Shown here in pieces: positions 1-10,137 of a DNA stretch of 64,000 nucleotides. The position numbers were made by a program, and so were the translations under genes. The stretch comes from Pectobacterium sp. CFBP8739 (GTDB taxonomy: Bacteria > Pseudomonadota > Gammaproteobacteria > Enterobacterales > Enterobacteriaceae), in contig NZ_JACDRR010000005.1 of assembly GCF_013449375.1 (NCBI RefSeq), positions 163,074 to 227,073 on the forward strand, in the 5' to 3' direction. Numbering within the stretch: position 1 is the first letter of the stretch; each line of letters opens with the position of its first letter. The notes under the pieces were generated by a model. It was not told the origin of the DNA. It made no database searches and was given only the letters and a program-made list of their open reading frames with translations.

Positions 1-469
1 CGGCGACATCGGCGAGTGCGCCGGCGCGGATGAGTTGTTTAGCGCCGGTAGAAACTTCTTCTGCGGGTTGGAAAAACAACCTGATTTTACCCGGTAAGAC
101 AGATTCGCGTTTTTTCAGCAAACAGGCAGCACCCAACATCACGGCGGTGTGGAAATCGTGTCCGCAGGCATGCATGACGCCAGCGTGCTGAGAGCGAAAC
201 GGCACATCGGCTAACTCTTCAATCGGCAGCGCATCAATATCAGCCCGCAGCGCAATCGTCGGGCCGCTACCGTGACCGATCTCGGCAACGATGCCCGTGG
301 TTAAGGCTAGGGGCAACAGGCGGATGTCTTTCTCTTGTAGCCAGCGGGTAATGTGAGCGGTGGTTTGGTGTTCCTGATTGGACAGTTCTGGGTACTGATG
401 CAGGTGCCGTCGCCAGTTAATTAGCTGTTGCTCGAATAACGTATCACAACAGGGGATAGATTCAGCCAT
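1..469 (-). CDS. M20-family metal-dependent amidohydrolase, N-terminal part (runs off the left edge)
   Basis: Reverse-strand translation from ATG 469 gives 156 residues with no stop before the window edge. It begins MAESIPCCDTLFEQQLINWR and holds the M20D metal site HACGHD followed by FQPAEE. Enzymes of this family (hippurate hydrolase, IAA-amino acid hydrolase, N-acyl amino acid amidohydrolases) are cytoplasmic and cleave N-acyl amino acids with a di-metal centre. A strong ribosome site AAGGAGGTG precedes the start. The gene is divergent from the oxidoreductase at 810. The substrate cannot be told from the N-terminus alone. Confidence 0.88.
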   Translation of the reverse strand, partial: MAESIPCCDTLFEQQLINWRRHLHQYPELSNQEHQTTAHITRWLQEKDIRLLPLALTTGIVAEIGHGSGPTIALRADIDALPIEELADVPFRSQHAGVMHACGHDFHTAVMLGAACLLKKRESVLPGKIRLFFQPAEEVSTGAKQLIRAGALADVA

Positions 470-809
470 ATCAATACACCTCCTTAACAAAACTCAAACA
501 TGATAAAGGTAGCCGATAGCGGCTCAGTGGATAAATACCATCTGGTTATATTTCATGCCTTTTTATGCGCTCGACTTTTCATTCATTTATTATGAATATT
601 TCTGCTAACAAAACCCGTTATTGATATTTATATTTCACGCCGTTATGCAACATGCTTCTATTCTGTTTTTTCTCTGGCCGAATTTTATTGTGAGGCTCTA
701 TTTAGAATAAGAGGTTTGGGTGAATATATTTGTATCGAGCGATCTTGAAATAAGCTGTTTCTTTTAATAAATAATGCTGACGAATAATCACTGAAAATAA
801 GGAAACATC
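470..809. other. Divergent intergenic region, AT-rich, promoters expected
   Basis: These 340 bases separate two divergent genes and must carry both promoters. The stretch is AT-rich with several T/A runs. I see no ORF with a ribosome site, no clear inverted repeat and no recognisable operator. Confidence 0.5.
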
Positions 810-1790
810 GTGGGATATAAGCTCAGTTTATTAGATCAAAGTCCGATCGCCGAAGGAATGAAAGCGGCACAGGCGTTGGCGCAAACCGTGGCGCTGGCGA
901 AAATGGCAGAAGCACTTGGCTATTACCGCTTTTGGGTTTCCGAGCACCATAATTCCGATGAGTTGGCGGGATCGTCTCCCGAGGTCTTGATCACCTGGTT
1001 GTTGGCACACACCACAACGCTGCGTATTGGTTCCGGCGGTGTGATGTTGCAGCACTACAGCCCGTATAAAGTTGCGGAGAATTTCCATGTGATCAGCGCA
1101 CTGGCGGGTGGGCGTGTGGATTTGGGGATCGGCAAAGCACCGGGTGGGCTGCCGCTGGCGACACGGGCACTACAGCAGGAAATCGGTGAGACGCAGCGGG
1201 TTGCCTTTACGGAGAAGCTACATCAGCTAAACCACTTTCTCGACAGCCATGACGAGACGGCCGAACGCCTGAACGCGACGCCATTACCTGAACAGGCGCC
1301 ACAGCGCTTTCTGCTGGGTGCCAGTCAGGAGAGTGCGCGGTTAGCGGCCTCACTGGGTTGGAATTTTGTGTTCGCTGGGTTCATTAACGCCAGTGAAACG
1401 CTGCTGACGGAGTCTCTCCTGAGCTATCGGGAGTTGAAGCCCGCCAGCGCCCAGACGCTGTTGTCGCTGTCGGTGATTGCCGCCGAACGCCATGAAGAAG
1501 CGGAAGCGCTGGCTAGCACGCAGCATAATTACAAGGTTTATATTGAGAACAAACCGCCGCTGACGGTAGGCAGCCAGGAGCAGGCCGACAATTTCGTTCG
1601 ACAGGCGGGCGCAACGGATTTCCGCATCGTTCAGGAGCCGCGCAATGTGCTTTACGGCACGCCGGAATATATTCATCAGCGTCTGGATAGCTACCATCAG
1701 CGCTTTGGCGTGGATGAGTTCATCATTCATACGCCTGTAACGTCACCCCGCGAGCGTGAGGCGTCGATTCGGCTGCTGGCACAGCGCTGA
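810..1790 (+). CDS. Luciferase-like (LLM class) flavin-dependent oxidoreductase
   Basis: The protein has 326 residues, close to the MsnO8/YhbW-type bacterial luciferase-like subfamily. It opens with the strand typical of the family (KLSLLDQSPI), has FWVSEHHN near residue 43 and a GGRVDLGIGKAPGG segment near residue 100, as in the TIM-barrel flavin monooxygenase fold. It probably uses reduced FMN supplied by a separate reductase; the substrate is unknown. The start is GTG at 810 with AAGGAA upstream. The preceding gene is a divergent amidohydrolase, and a ClbS-like gene follows 79 bases later, so a short operon is possible. Confidence 0.85.
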   Translation: MGYKLSLLDQSPIAEGMKAAQALAQTVALAKMAEALGYYRFWVSEHHNSDELAGSSPEVLITWLLAHTTTLRIGSGGVMLQHYSPYKVAENFHVISALAGGRVDLGIGKAPGGLPLATRALQQEIGETQRVAFTEKLHQLNHFLDSHDETAERLNATPLPEQAPQRFLLGASQESARLAASLGWNFVFAGFINASETLLTESLLSYRELKPASAQTLLSLSVIAAERHEEAEALASTQHNYKVYIENKPPLTVGSQEQADNFVRQAGATDFRIVQEPRNVLYGTPEYIHQRLDSYHQRFGVDEFIIHTPVTSPREREASIRLLAQR

Positions 1791-1869
1791 AAACGTGAGC
1801 GATGACAAGGCGGTGCCGCCGTTTGATCGGTAACCTGATTCGGTATAGCAGAATAGTCAGGGGGAGATA

Positions 1870-2376
1870 ATGGCGGTGCCAGAAAGCAAGGAAGCCTTGA
1901 TCAAGGCAATCAACAGTCAGTTTGCGCTGTTAATGAAGCGAATCGAGGCCGTTCCTGACGAACGCGCATTTTTGCCAGAAATGGCAGGGCATGCGCAGGG
2001 AACGCAGATGAGCGCGGCCAATCTGGTGGCGTATTTGCTGGGCTGGGGCAATCTGGTGCTGAAATGGCATGAGGACGAAGAGCAGGGTAACCCCATCGAT
2101 TTCCCCGAGACGGGCTACCAGTGGAATCAGCTTGGTTTACTGGCGCAAAAATTCTATCAGGACTCTGCCCATATTACCGATTGGTCTGAACTGGTCGCGT
2201 TGCTTGTCGCGAATAAACGGGCGCTCATCGCGCTGGTGGAGCGCTATACCGATGCGCAACTCTATGGTGAATGTTGGTACGGTAAGTGGACGCGTGGTCG
2301 GATGATCCAGTTTAACACTGCCTCGCCTTATAAAAATGCGGCTGGACGGCTGCGCGCGTGGGAGAAAAACAAGTAA
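1870..2376 (+). CDS. ClbS/DfsB family four-helix bundle protein
   Basis: A 168-residue protein resembling the ClbS/DfsB (DUF1706) family: it starts with PESKEALIKAI, contains ANLVAYLLGWGNLVLKW near residue 55, and ends with the family-typical FNTASPYKNAAGRLRAWEK. ClbS protects colibactin producers by opening the toxin's cyclopropane; most other members have no known substrate. No polyketide cluster is visible here, so a detoxification role is only an inference. Ribosome site AGGGGGAGAT lies just before ATG 1870. Confidence 0.85.
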   Translation: MAVPESKEALIKAINSQFALLMKRIEAVPDERAFLPEMAGHAQGTQMSAANLVAYLLGWGNLVLKWHEDEEQGNPIDFPETGYQWNQLGLLAQKFYQDSAHITDWSELVALLVANKRALIALVERYTDAQLYGECWYGKWTRGRMIQFNTASPYKNAAGRLRAWEKNK

Positions 2377-2558
2377 CCCACTGATAAAAAATAAAAAAGA
2401 TAGTACTGATTGTTTGTCTTCTCTTTCCCTTTGTCAGTGGTGCATCAGCGGTGCTTTTTCAGACAAAACCTTACATATTCCCCCTGCTTGATTGTTCTAT
2501 ACTCAGTAATAAGCAAGATAAGTTTTACTGACAGAGAAGATGAATAGGGGGAAGAAAA

Positions 2559-2786
2559 ATGATTGGTCTCAACCTAGTTTATCCAGTGTCATATAGCTCC
2601 ATGCCTGACAAACCTGATCATGTTCAGGGCATTTCCCGCTCGTCTCAGCTGTCTGGTTACCCTAATCAGGACGCGTCTACCCGAACCCGGACGACGTACG
2701 ACAATAGCGCGTCGGTCTTTAAGCCACCCATAGCCGATGGGGTTAATCGCCCAACGGCAAATAACCAGCTTAACGTTTACGTTTAA
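2559..2786 (+). CDS. Small hypothetical protein, 75 residues
   Basis: Not recognised. The ORF has a strong, well-spaced ribosome site (AGGGGGAAG before ATG 2559) and is followed 23 bases after its stop by a terminator-like hairpin, which supports a real monocistronic gene. The product is polar and low in helix formers, rich in Ser, Thr, Asn and Pro, with no cysteine, no membrane segment and no clear signal peptide. A secreted or regulatory small protein would fit, but nothing in the sequence proves it. A reverse ORF covers the same bases but lacks a ribosome site. Confidence 0.55.
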   Translation: MIGLNLVYPVSYSSMPDKPDHVQGISRSSQLSGYPNQDASTRTRTTYDNSASVFKPPIADGVNRPTANNQLNVYV

Positions 2787-2809
2787 GACGGTATCAAGCG
2801 GATAAAAAT

Positions 2810-2865
2810 GGGCAATCACGTACTGTAACCGATTGTTTTCGGTGCGTAGGTTGCCCTCTTTTTTT
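2810..2865 (+). terminator. Rho-independent-type terminator after the small ORF
   Basis: GGGCAA (2810-2815) pairs with TTGCCC (2851-2856), with an inner hairpin ACCGA/TCGGT (2828-2843). The stem is followed by a run of seven T within 2859-2865. Confidence 0.6.
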
Positions 2866-3123
2866 CACTTTATTTGCATCAAGCCCTCCTAAAAAAGCAT
2901 TTTCTTCTATAGTAGTCATACGCTAGGGATAGTCGGTTTAATCGCGTATTTTTTAGCGTGTCGGCTTCCTAAACTTCATCGCTTTTGTGATTAGCTCAGT
3001 CCTGAGCTGGCAATGTTGCTGCGCAGAGCTAAACGTAATCTGGTGGGCGGCTCTGTGCCAGAAGCGGACATCTTGCACGCGATAACAAAAGGTGGGGGAT
3101 GTAACTTTGCCTGAGAGGTTATG

Positions 3124-3681
3124 CTAAAGGAGCTTATAAACGCCTGTCTCCCAGTACCCTTTTCCGGTACTGGTGCGCTTTTCCCAGCCCAACGATATCA
3201 AATCCTTAGCTATAAGACGGTTCATAATCCCGTGCCCTATTAGCAGCACGGGGCCGGTGTTGTCTCTGGCATGCTCTACCAGCATGTTTGTAGCTTGACG
3301 GGCGCGCCTTTTTGCCAACGCTAAAGATTCAGCTTTTTGTGACATACCGCAAAGCCACATCAGACGAAAAAAAATAGCCCAGCTGTAGGGAGATAACTTA
3401 ATGACAGGAACCAGATATACAGGCAGCTCCGCTTCCCTGAATACTTTATCGATTATCTCAGACTCTAAATTGAGATTGCGTGCAGAAGAAATTGCTCTGG
3501 GCAGGGGGCTGCTGAAAACCATTAATGCCCTGTGAGCTTGCACGCGACTAGCTTCAGGTGGTTGATCACAGCCGATACAAGAAAGGTCGTATTGCTGAAT
3601 CCAACTGGCCATTTCATGAGTAGCTACTTTTCGGGCGCCAGTAAAGCTGGGTTTACCGTGACGCATCAGAATAATTTCCAT
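3124..3681 (-). CDS. Histidine phosphatase family protein (phosphoglycerate mutase-like)
   Basis: 185 residues with the catalytic LMRHGKP motif at residues 6-12 (phospho-accepting His8) and a second histidine motif GHGI near residue 150, as in the SixA/GpmB branch of histidine phosphatases. The mid-part (FSSPLPRAISSAR) matches the family's second conserved arginine region. It is probably a cytoplasmic phosphatase of unknown substrate. The start ATG 3681 is preceded by AAAGGACGAG. The gene stands alone between the small ORF and the ascG terminator. Confidence 0.82.
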   Translation of the reverse strand: MEIILMRHGKPSFTGARKVATHEMASWIQQYDLSCIGCDQPPEASRVQAHRALMVFSSPLPRAISSARNLNLESEIIDKVFREAELPVYLVPVIKLSPYSWAIFFRLMWLCGMSQKAESLALAKRRARQATNMLVEHARDNTGPVLLIGHGIMNRLIAKDLISLGWEKRTSTGKGYWETGVYKLL

Positions 3682-3898
3682 CGCTTGGCTCGTCCTTTCA
3701 TTAACGTCTGGTCAGAAGGTACAACTTTTTATAGGTAGATACTGACGTAAAATATTTTGGGTTTGCAACTTTAATGTCCGCACCTCGCTCAATGCAGCCT
3801 GTCAGATTTGATTCTGTTCTGCCCGCGAAAACAGTCAGTTCAAGTCTAAGCTAATGTAGTTATCTGCAATCTACGGGTGGTCCGTTTTTGTTGCCGTG

Positions 3899-3924
3899 AA
3901 AAACGGGGTCTGAAACGACCCCGT
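3899..3924 (-). terminator. Terminator of ascG
   Basis: ACGGGGTC (3903-3910) pairs with GACCCCGT (3917-3924) around a six-base loop. On the reverse strand the stem is followed by TTTTT (3899-3903), just downstream of the ascG stop. Confidence 0.8.
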
Positions 3925-3944
3925 AGCGGATTCTGACGGGTTGG

Positions 3945-4958
3945 TTACAAGTACGGCCCGTTCTGAATAGAATCTCTGACCTGCAATTCCGACACGAACA
4001 GATTGTCTTTCGAGAAATAGCCGCCATCCAGCATCGCGATCAGGCGGTTAATCACTTCGTTGATCATATCGCTCACCGGATCTTTGACGCTGGAGAGTGA
4101 CGGCTTCAAAAACGGGGCGGTGGGAATATCGTCGAACCCGACGACAGAAACGTCATGTGGGACGGCAACGCCTGCCTCATCCAGCGCTTTTATCGCGCCA
4201 ATCGCCATATCGTCATTGCTGGCGAGAACGGCACTGAATGATACCCGGTTATCGCGCAGGGTGGTAATGGCAAGCGACCCGCTGCGCGGCGTCCATTTTC
4301 CTTTCACAATCAATTCATCCCGTACCGCGATATTGGCCGCCGTCAGGGCGTCTTTATAGCCGGAAAGGCGTTCGATAGCGGTCGGCGAATCCAGCGAACC
4401 GGTGATAAACGCGATATCTCTGTGGCCACGCGCAATCAGATGTTGCGTCGCGTTATAGCTGGAACCCTTGTGATCGCAACAGATACAGTGGCTCTGGTGT
4501 TTCCGCAGTTTACGGTTAACCACCATGATCGGCTGTTTGTGCTTCTCGATGATGTCGTCCATTTCATCCACGGTGAGAAAACGGGGATAGATGATGATCG
4601 CATCACAGCGTAACCCCAGCAGGAATTGAATTGCGGCACGCTCTTCATCGGCGCTGTGTTTGCCATCGACCAGAATTAGCTGGCGCCCGTTGTCTTCCAG
4701 TTTCTTGGCGGCCTGTGACAGCAGCTCGTTAAAATAGCTGCCGTTATAGAGCGTGTTGGTTACCACCAAACCAATACAGGCGGATTTGCTGGTCGCCAGA
4801 TTCCGCGCCAGTAAGTTTGGCCGATATCCCGTCTCCTCAATGGCCTGATAGACCAGCGCTTTGGTTTCTTCACTGGTATAGCCTTTGCCCGATAGCACGC
4901 GCGACACCGTCGCTTTTGATACGCCTGCTTTCTTCGCCACTTCCTGCATTGTCGACAT
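3945..4958 (-). CDS. ascG: LacI-family repressor of the beta-glucoside operon, AscG-like
   Basis: 337 residues closely resembling E. coli AscG. The N-terminus is a LacI helix-turn-helix (TMQEVAKKAGVSKATVSRVL), followed by a periplasmic-binding-protein-like sensor domain (IGLVVTNTLYNGSYFNELL, NDDMAIGAIKALDEAGVAVP, VVGFDDIPTAPF). The ORF extends further upstream, but ATG 4958 is chosen because AGGATG precedes it and the helix-turn-helix starts there. It is divergent from ascF-ascB and probably represses them in the absence of an aryl-beta-glucoside; a candidate operator lies between them at 5143-5155. Confidence 0.92.
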   Translation of the reverse strand: MSTMQEVAKKAGVSKATVSRVLSGKGYTSEETKALVYQAIEETGYRPNLLARNLATSKSACIGLVVTNTLYNGSYFNELLSQAAKKLEDNGRQLILVDGKHSADEERAAIQFLLGLRCDAIIIYPRFLTVDEMDDIIEKHKQPIMVVNRKLRKHQSHCICCDHKGSSYNATQHLIARGHRDIAFITGSLDSPTAIERLSGYKDALTAANIAVRDELIVKGKWTPRSGSLAITTLRDNRVSFSAVLASNDDMAIGAIKALDEAGVAVPHDVSVVGFDDIPTAPFLKPSLSSVKDPVSDMINEVINRLIAMLDGGYFSKDNLFVSELQVRDSIQNGPYL

Positions 4959-5142
4959 GGGACATCCTGAGACGTTGAATACTCCCGTCATTTTACACAC
5001 TTTAGGCCGGTAGCAGGGTGATGAGTGCAGAACCAAAGCGATCGAGGGGAGTAATACGCCATTCATGACGATCTCGATCACATAAGAAAAATATTCATAA
5101 CAAAATTATTGAAATTGCATTCATATATAAACACTATCATGT

Positions 5143-5155
5143 GGAACCGGTTACC
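5143..5155. promoter_or_regulatory. Candidate AscG operator
   Basis: GGAACCGGTTACC is a near-perfect palindrome around the CCGG centre that LacI-family operators commonly have. It lies in the ascG-ascF intergenic region, about 185 bases from each start codon. It resembles the AAACCGGTTT core expected for AscG. The assignment is by position and pattern only. Confidence 0.6.
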
Positions 5156-5327
5156 CATCGGCGTTTCATCACGTGGCATGGAGCAGGGATACCGGCATGA
5201 ATACTTTCATAACTGTATGAAATTGAATAATAGATGTGCGCGCATCAAGTGATATTCCCGTTTTGGACGTGTTGAACGGTGTGTTGAATTGGGTGTAGCG
5301 CGCGCAATTACGAGAGATTGTCTATCC

Positions 5328-6788
5328 ATGTCAAAGAATTATGCGGCTGTATCCCGTTCGATCGTTGATGCCATCGGTGGGGCTGATAACATCGCCGCCG
5401 TGACGCACTGTATGACCCGTCTGCGCTTTGTGCTGAAAGATAATGATGCGGCGAATGTGGCCGAATTGAAGGCGATAAGCGGCGTGTTGGGCGTCGTGAA
5501 AAATGATAACCAGTGCCAGGTCATCATCGGCAACACCGTTTCTCAGGCGTACGCCGAGGTGGTGAAACTTCTGCCAGAAGGTGCGGATGCTGAAAAAGCC
5601 GTGCCGGTGAACAATAAAATTACGCTGCGACGCATCGGCGCGGGCATTCTGGATGCGCTGATTGGCACGATGTCACCGCTCATTCCAGCGATTATCGGCG
5701 GCTCGATGGTGAAACTGCTTGCCATGATCCTCGATATGACCGGGTTGTTTGAGAAGGGCGCGTCGACGATAACGATTCTGAACGTGATTGGCGACGGTGC
5801 GTTCTTCTTCCTGCCGATCATGGTGGCAGCGTCTGCGGCGATAAAATTCAAAACCAACATGTCTCTGGCGATTGCTATCGCTGGGGTGCTGGTTCATCCG
5901 ACGTTTATCGATCTGATGGCAAAAGCGGCGCAAGGGCAGCAGGTGGTGTTTATGGGGTTGTCCGTCACGGCAGTGAAATACACCTACACCGTGATTCCGG
6001 CGCTGTGTATGACCTGGATTCTGTCTTACATTGAAAAATGGGTAGATCGCATTACGCCAGCGGTGACCAAAAACTTCCTGAAGCCGATGTTAATTGTGCT
6101 GATTGCCTCTCCGATAGCCATCATGCTCATTGGCCCGATTGGGATCTGGATCGGTAGCGGTATTTCTGCGGTCGTGTACACCGTACATAGCTATCTTGGC
6201 TGGTTGTCTGTTGCCATTATGGGCGCTATTTGGCCGCTGCTGGTAATGACCGGTATGCACCGCGTGTTTACCCCGACTATCATTCAAACCATCGCCGAGA
6301 CGGGTAAAGAAGGCATGGTGATGCCGTCTGAAATCGGCGCAAACCTGTCGCTGGGTGGGTCTTCACTCGCAGTTGCCTGGCGCACCAAAAACCCGGAACT
6401 GCGTCAGACCGCGCTGGCAGCGGCGGCATCGGCGATTGTTGCCGGGATCTCTGAACCTGCGCTGTACGGCGTGGCTTTGCGCCTGAAGCGTCCACTGATT
6501 GCCTGTTTAATTACCGGCTTTATCTGTGGCGCCGTTGCCGGTATCGGCGGGCTGGCCAGCCATTCAATGGCGTCGCCGGGGCTGTTTACCAGCGTACAGT
6601 TCTTCGATCCTGCCAACCCAATGAGCATTGCCTGGGTATTCGGCGTCATGATTTTGTCTGTCGTGATTTCCTTCTTTGTCACCTTGCTGCTGGGCTTTGA
6701 AGACATTCCGGTAGAAGAAAAACCGGAAGAGAAACACGTACAGGGTGATGCGGTTTCCGCACCGCAGCACGCAACGAATACGAATTAA
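5328..6788 (+). CDS. ascF: PTS beta-glucoside-specific EIIBC component, AscF
   Basis: 486 residues strongly similar to E. coli AscF (arbutin/salicin/cellobiose PTS permease). The N-terminal EIIB domain carries the phospho-cysteine in AVTHCMTRLRF (about residue 27). The rest is a multi-span EIIC membrane domain with GTMSPLIPAIIGGSM and GISEPALYG. No EIIA domain is present, so phosphate must come from another EIIA. ATG 5328 is chosen over an upstream in-frame GTG because the EIIB domain starts there and GAGAGA precedes it. It is the first gene of the ascFB operon, 30 bases before ascB, and takes up and phosphorylates aryl-beta-glucosides, which plant tissue supplies. Confidence 0.93.
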   Translation: MSKNYAAVSRSIVDAIGGADNIAAVTHCMTRLRFVLKDNDAANVAELKAISGVLGVVKNDNQCQVIIGNTVSQAYAEVVKLLPEGADAEKAVPVNNKITLRRIGAGILDALIGTMSPLIPAIIGGSMVKLLAMILDMTGLFEKGASTITILNVIGDGAFFFLPIMVAASAAIKFKTNMSLAIAIAGVLVHPTFIDLMAKAAQGQQVVFMGLSVTAVKYTYTVIPALCMTWILSYIEKWVDRITPAVTKNFLKPMLIVLIASPIAIMLIGPIGIWIGSGISAVVYTVHSYLGWLSVAIMGAIWPLLVMTGMHRVFTPTIIQTIAETGKEGMVMPSEIGANLSLGGSSLAVAWRTKNPELRQTALAAAASAIVAGISEPALYGVALRLKRPLIACLITGFICGAVAGIGGLASHSMASPGLFTSVQFFDPANPMSIAWVFGVMILSVVISFFVTLLLGFEDIPVEEKPEEKHVQGDAVSAPQHATNTN

Positions 6789-6800
6789 GTGAAGCACTAA

Positions 6801-8249
<1,449 letters not shown>

Positions 8250-8280
8250 AGGCAATAAGATCGCCCAGCGATGCCTATTC

Positions 8281-8317
8281 TAGCCCCCTGACGGAGACGT
8301 CTGGGGGCTATTTTTTT
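8281..8317 (+). terminator. Terminator of the asc operon
   Basis: TAGCCCCC (8281-8288) pairs with GGGGGCTA (8303-8310), extended inward by GACG/CGTC, and is followed by seven T (8311-8317). It lies 32 bases after the ascB stop. Confidence 0.92.
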
Positions 8318-8483
8318 ATCCAGACCATAAGAATGTGAATTGTGGTTGTCGATGTCTTTGTGCATAATCGAGCGATGTAGTTACGTATAAAAACCCATAA
8401 TCGAGCATTAATGAGCATCATCATTAATCCTCTTCAATGCCTACCGGCACCGTTATACCCATGCGATAGGAAGGTAAAACACC

Positions 8484-9284
8484 ATGAGCCAGTTACTTCC
8501 CGATATTGCCTTTTTTCATGAACTCGCCACGCTGGCCAGCCAGGAGACGCTACCGCGTTTTCGTTCCCTTACCGCAAACCACATTGAGACGAAGCCGAAA
8601 GAAGGCTTTCGCTTTGATCCGGTCACGGAAGCCGACCGAGAGGCTGAGCGGGTCATTCGTGAGCACATCACACGCTATTACCCCGATCACGCGATCATGG
8701 GCGAAGAATTTGGCCTGAGCGGGGAAGGCCCGGTGCGTTGGGTTTTGGATCCGGTCGATGGCACCCGACCTTTCTTGTGTGGCTTACCCGTGTGGGGAAC
8801 GCTCATCGGCCTGCTGCACCATGAACGTGCCGTGATGGGAATGATGAGTCAGCCGTTTACTGGGGAACGCTTCTGGGCCGATGGTTCACAAGCGTGGCGC
8901 AGCGATTGGCGTGGGGAAACCCGTTTAAACACGCGCAAAGTCGTGTCGATTGAACAGGCCATTCTTCACACTACCTCGCCGGAAGCGCTGGCTATGCACC
9001 CTGCGGTTCGTTTCGCAGATCTGGCAGAAAGCACGCTCATGACACGCTACGGCGGCGAGTGTTACGCGATAGCGATGTTGGCAGAAGGCCAGATTGATAT
9101 TTGCGTGGAATTTGCATTGCAGCCCTACGACATTGTTGCGCTGATCCCGATTATTGAGCAGGCGGGCGGCATCATTACCGATCTCAACGGACAACGAGCG
9201 GAAGCGGGTGGCACGGTTGTCGCGACCGGTAATCCAGAGCTGCACCAACAGGTGTTAGCCATTCTGAACGGAACACGATCATAG
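8484..9284 (+). CDS. Inositol-monophosphatase family, HisN-type histidinol-phosphatase
   Basis: 266 residues with the metal-binding motifs of the Mg-dependent inositol monophosphatase superfamily: DPVTEAD (45-51), GEEFG (73-77), DPVDGT (89-94) and a late QPYDIVAL aspartate motif near residue 210. Length and motif details fit the HisN subfamily, which dephosphorylates L-histidinol phosphate. Enterobacteria normally do this step with bifunctional HisB, and no his genes are nearby, so the true substrate may be another sugar or amino-alcohol phosphate. The ribosome site AGGAAGGTAA precedes ATG 8484. Confidence 0.8.
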   Translation: MSQLLPDIAFFHELATLASQETLPRFRSLTANHIETKPKEGFRFDPVTEADREAERVIREHITRYYPDHAIMGEEFGLSGEGPVRWVLDPVDGTRPFLCGLPVWGTLIGLLHHERAVMGMMSQPFTGERFWADGSQAWRSDWRGETRLNTRKVVSIEQAILHTTSPEALAMHPAVRFADLAESTLMTRYGGECYAIAMLAEGQIDICVEFALQPYDIVALIPIIEQAGGIITDLNGQRAEAGGTVVATGNPELHQQVLAILNGTRS

Positions 9285-9330
9285 CTGCTGGTTTGTATCA
9301 CCAGCAAAAGACAATGGCTGAGAAGGAATC

Positions 9331-9720
9331 ATGATGAAAGTGGCACACGTTGCGCTATGGACGGCCGACTTGGCCGCGCAGGCGGCATTTTGGCAAGAGT
9401 TCTTCGCCGCGCAGGTGGGGGAAAAGTATGTGAGCCGGAATCGCCCTGGTTTTGAATCGCATTTCGTTCAACTGAGCGAAGGTGCCTCTATTGAACTAAT
9501 GACGCTGCCGGTGCTGGCAGAAGCGTTAACCAATAAAGAAGGCTGCGGCTGGGCGCACGTCGCGATTTCGGTCGGGAGCAAGGCGGATGTCGAGGCATTA
9601 GCCAGCAAAGCGGCGGAACGCGGTATTTTAGTTGCTCAAGCTCGGATGACGGGAGACGGTTTTTATGAGGCGATCGTCAGCGACCCAGATGGTAATCTGA
9701 TTGAGATAACCTCAGACTGA
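9331..9720 (+). CDS. VOC-family (glyoxalase/bleomycin-resistance/dioxygenase fold) protein
   Basis: 129 residues. The start MKVAHVALWTADL carries the first metal-ligand His, GCGWAHVAISV the second-repeat His, and SDPDGNLIEIT the C-terminal Glu ligand: two beta-alpha-beta-beta-beta modules. Members are small metal-dependent lyases, isomerases or binding proteins; the reaction here is not identifiable. GAAGGAA precedes the start, and a second ATG follows immediately at 9334. It lies 46 bases after the HisN-type gene and directly abuts the next ORF. Confidence 0.82.
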   Translation: MMKVAHVALWTADLAAQAAFWQEFFAAQVGEKYVSRNRPGFESHFVQLSEGASIELMTLPVLAEALTNKEGCGWAHVAISVGSKADVEALASKAAERGILVAQARMTGDGFYEAIVSDPDGNLIEITSD

Positions 9721-9721
9721 T

Positions 9722-10057
9722 TTGGGACCCTTTTCTGTGCTGCACAAATTGCCTTCATTCGATCGACAACATACCGCGATGCTGATTTGCGCTGGTGAAA
9801 TTCGGTTTGGTCCGCCTTATTTTTCGTTATCCATCGACGGGAAAGCCCTGGAAGATCGCGTTTTCGGCAAGGACATACTGTGGTCGCCGGATTCGCGTTA
9901 TCTGGCAGTGCAAGAGTGGCTCTCCACGGCAGAACACGACGGCCCACAAACGGCGTTACTCTGCATTGATGTGCTTGAAGAACGGCAATGTCAGGTTTCT
10001 CAGGCCGCAGGGGGATTTATCGTCCCCGTGCGTTTCGAGGACGATAATGTAGAATAA
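9722..10057 (+). CDS. Hypothetical protein with a beta-propeller-like segment
   Basis: Not recognised as a named family. The reading frame runs 111 residues from TTG 9722, one base after the VOC stop, so translation may be coupled; ATG 9779 is an alternative start but has no ribosome site. The segment DILWSPDSRYLAVQEW is typical of a WD40/TolB-like propeller blade, and the alternating strands suggest an all-beta protein. The whole is far too short for a full propeller. It could be a small stand-alone domain or a fragment. Confidence 0.5.
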   Translation: MGPFSVLHKLPSFDRQHTAMLICAGEIRFGPPYFSLSIDGKALEDRVFGKDILWSPDSRYLAVQEWLSTAEHDGPQTALLCIDVLEERQCQVSQAAGGFIVPVRFEDDNVE

Positions 10058-10106
10058 AGTAGTCACTTTATTTTATTAATCATGAAGTCAATTCTTATAT
10101 TTACTG

Positions 10107-10137
10107 CTGAATAATAAAAATCATTTTTATTATTCAG
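10107..10137. terminator. Perfect 14-bp AT-rich hairpin, possible bidirectional terminator
   Basis: CTGAATAATAAAAA (10107-10120) is followed by a three-base loop and its exact reverse complement (10124-10137). It lies 50 bases after the preceding ORF. There is no long T tail outside the stem, but the stem itself contributes runs of T on either strand. Confidence 0.5.

Noticed and set aside
3945..5081. Longer LacI-type ORF starting at 5081
   Set aside because: The extra 41 residues are not LacI-like; the helix-turn-helix begins at 4958, which also has the ribosome site.
5069..5085. Possible CRP site upstream of ascF
   Set aside because: Only the right half (TCACA) is good; the left half matches two of five at the correct spacing.
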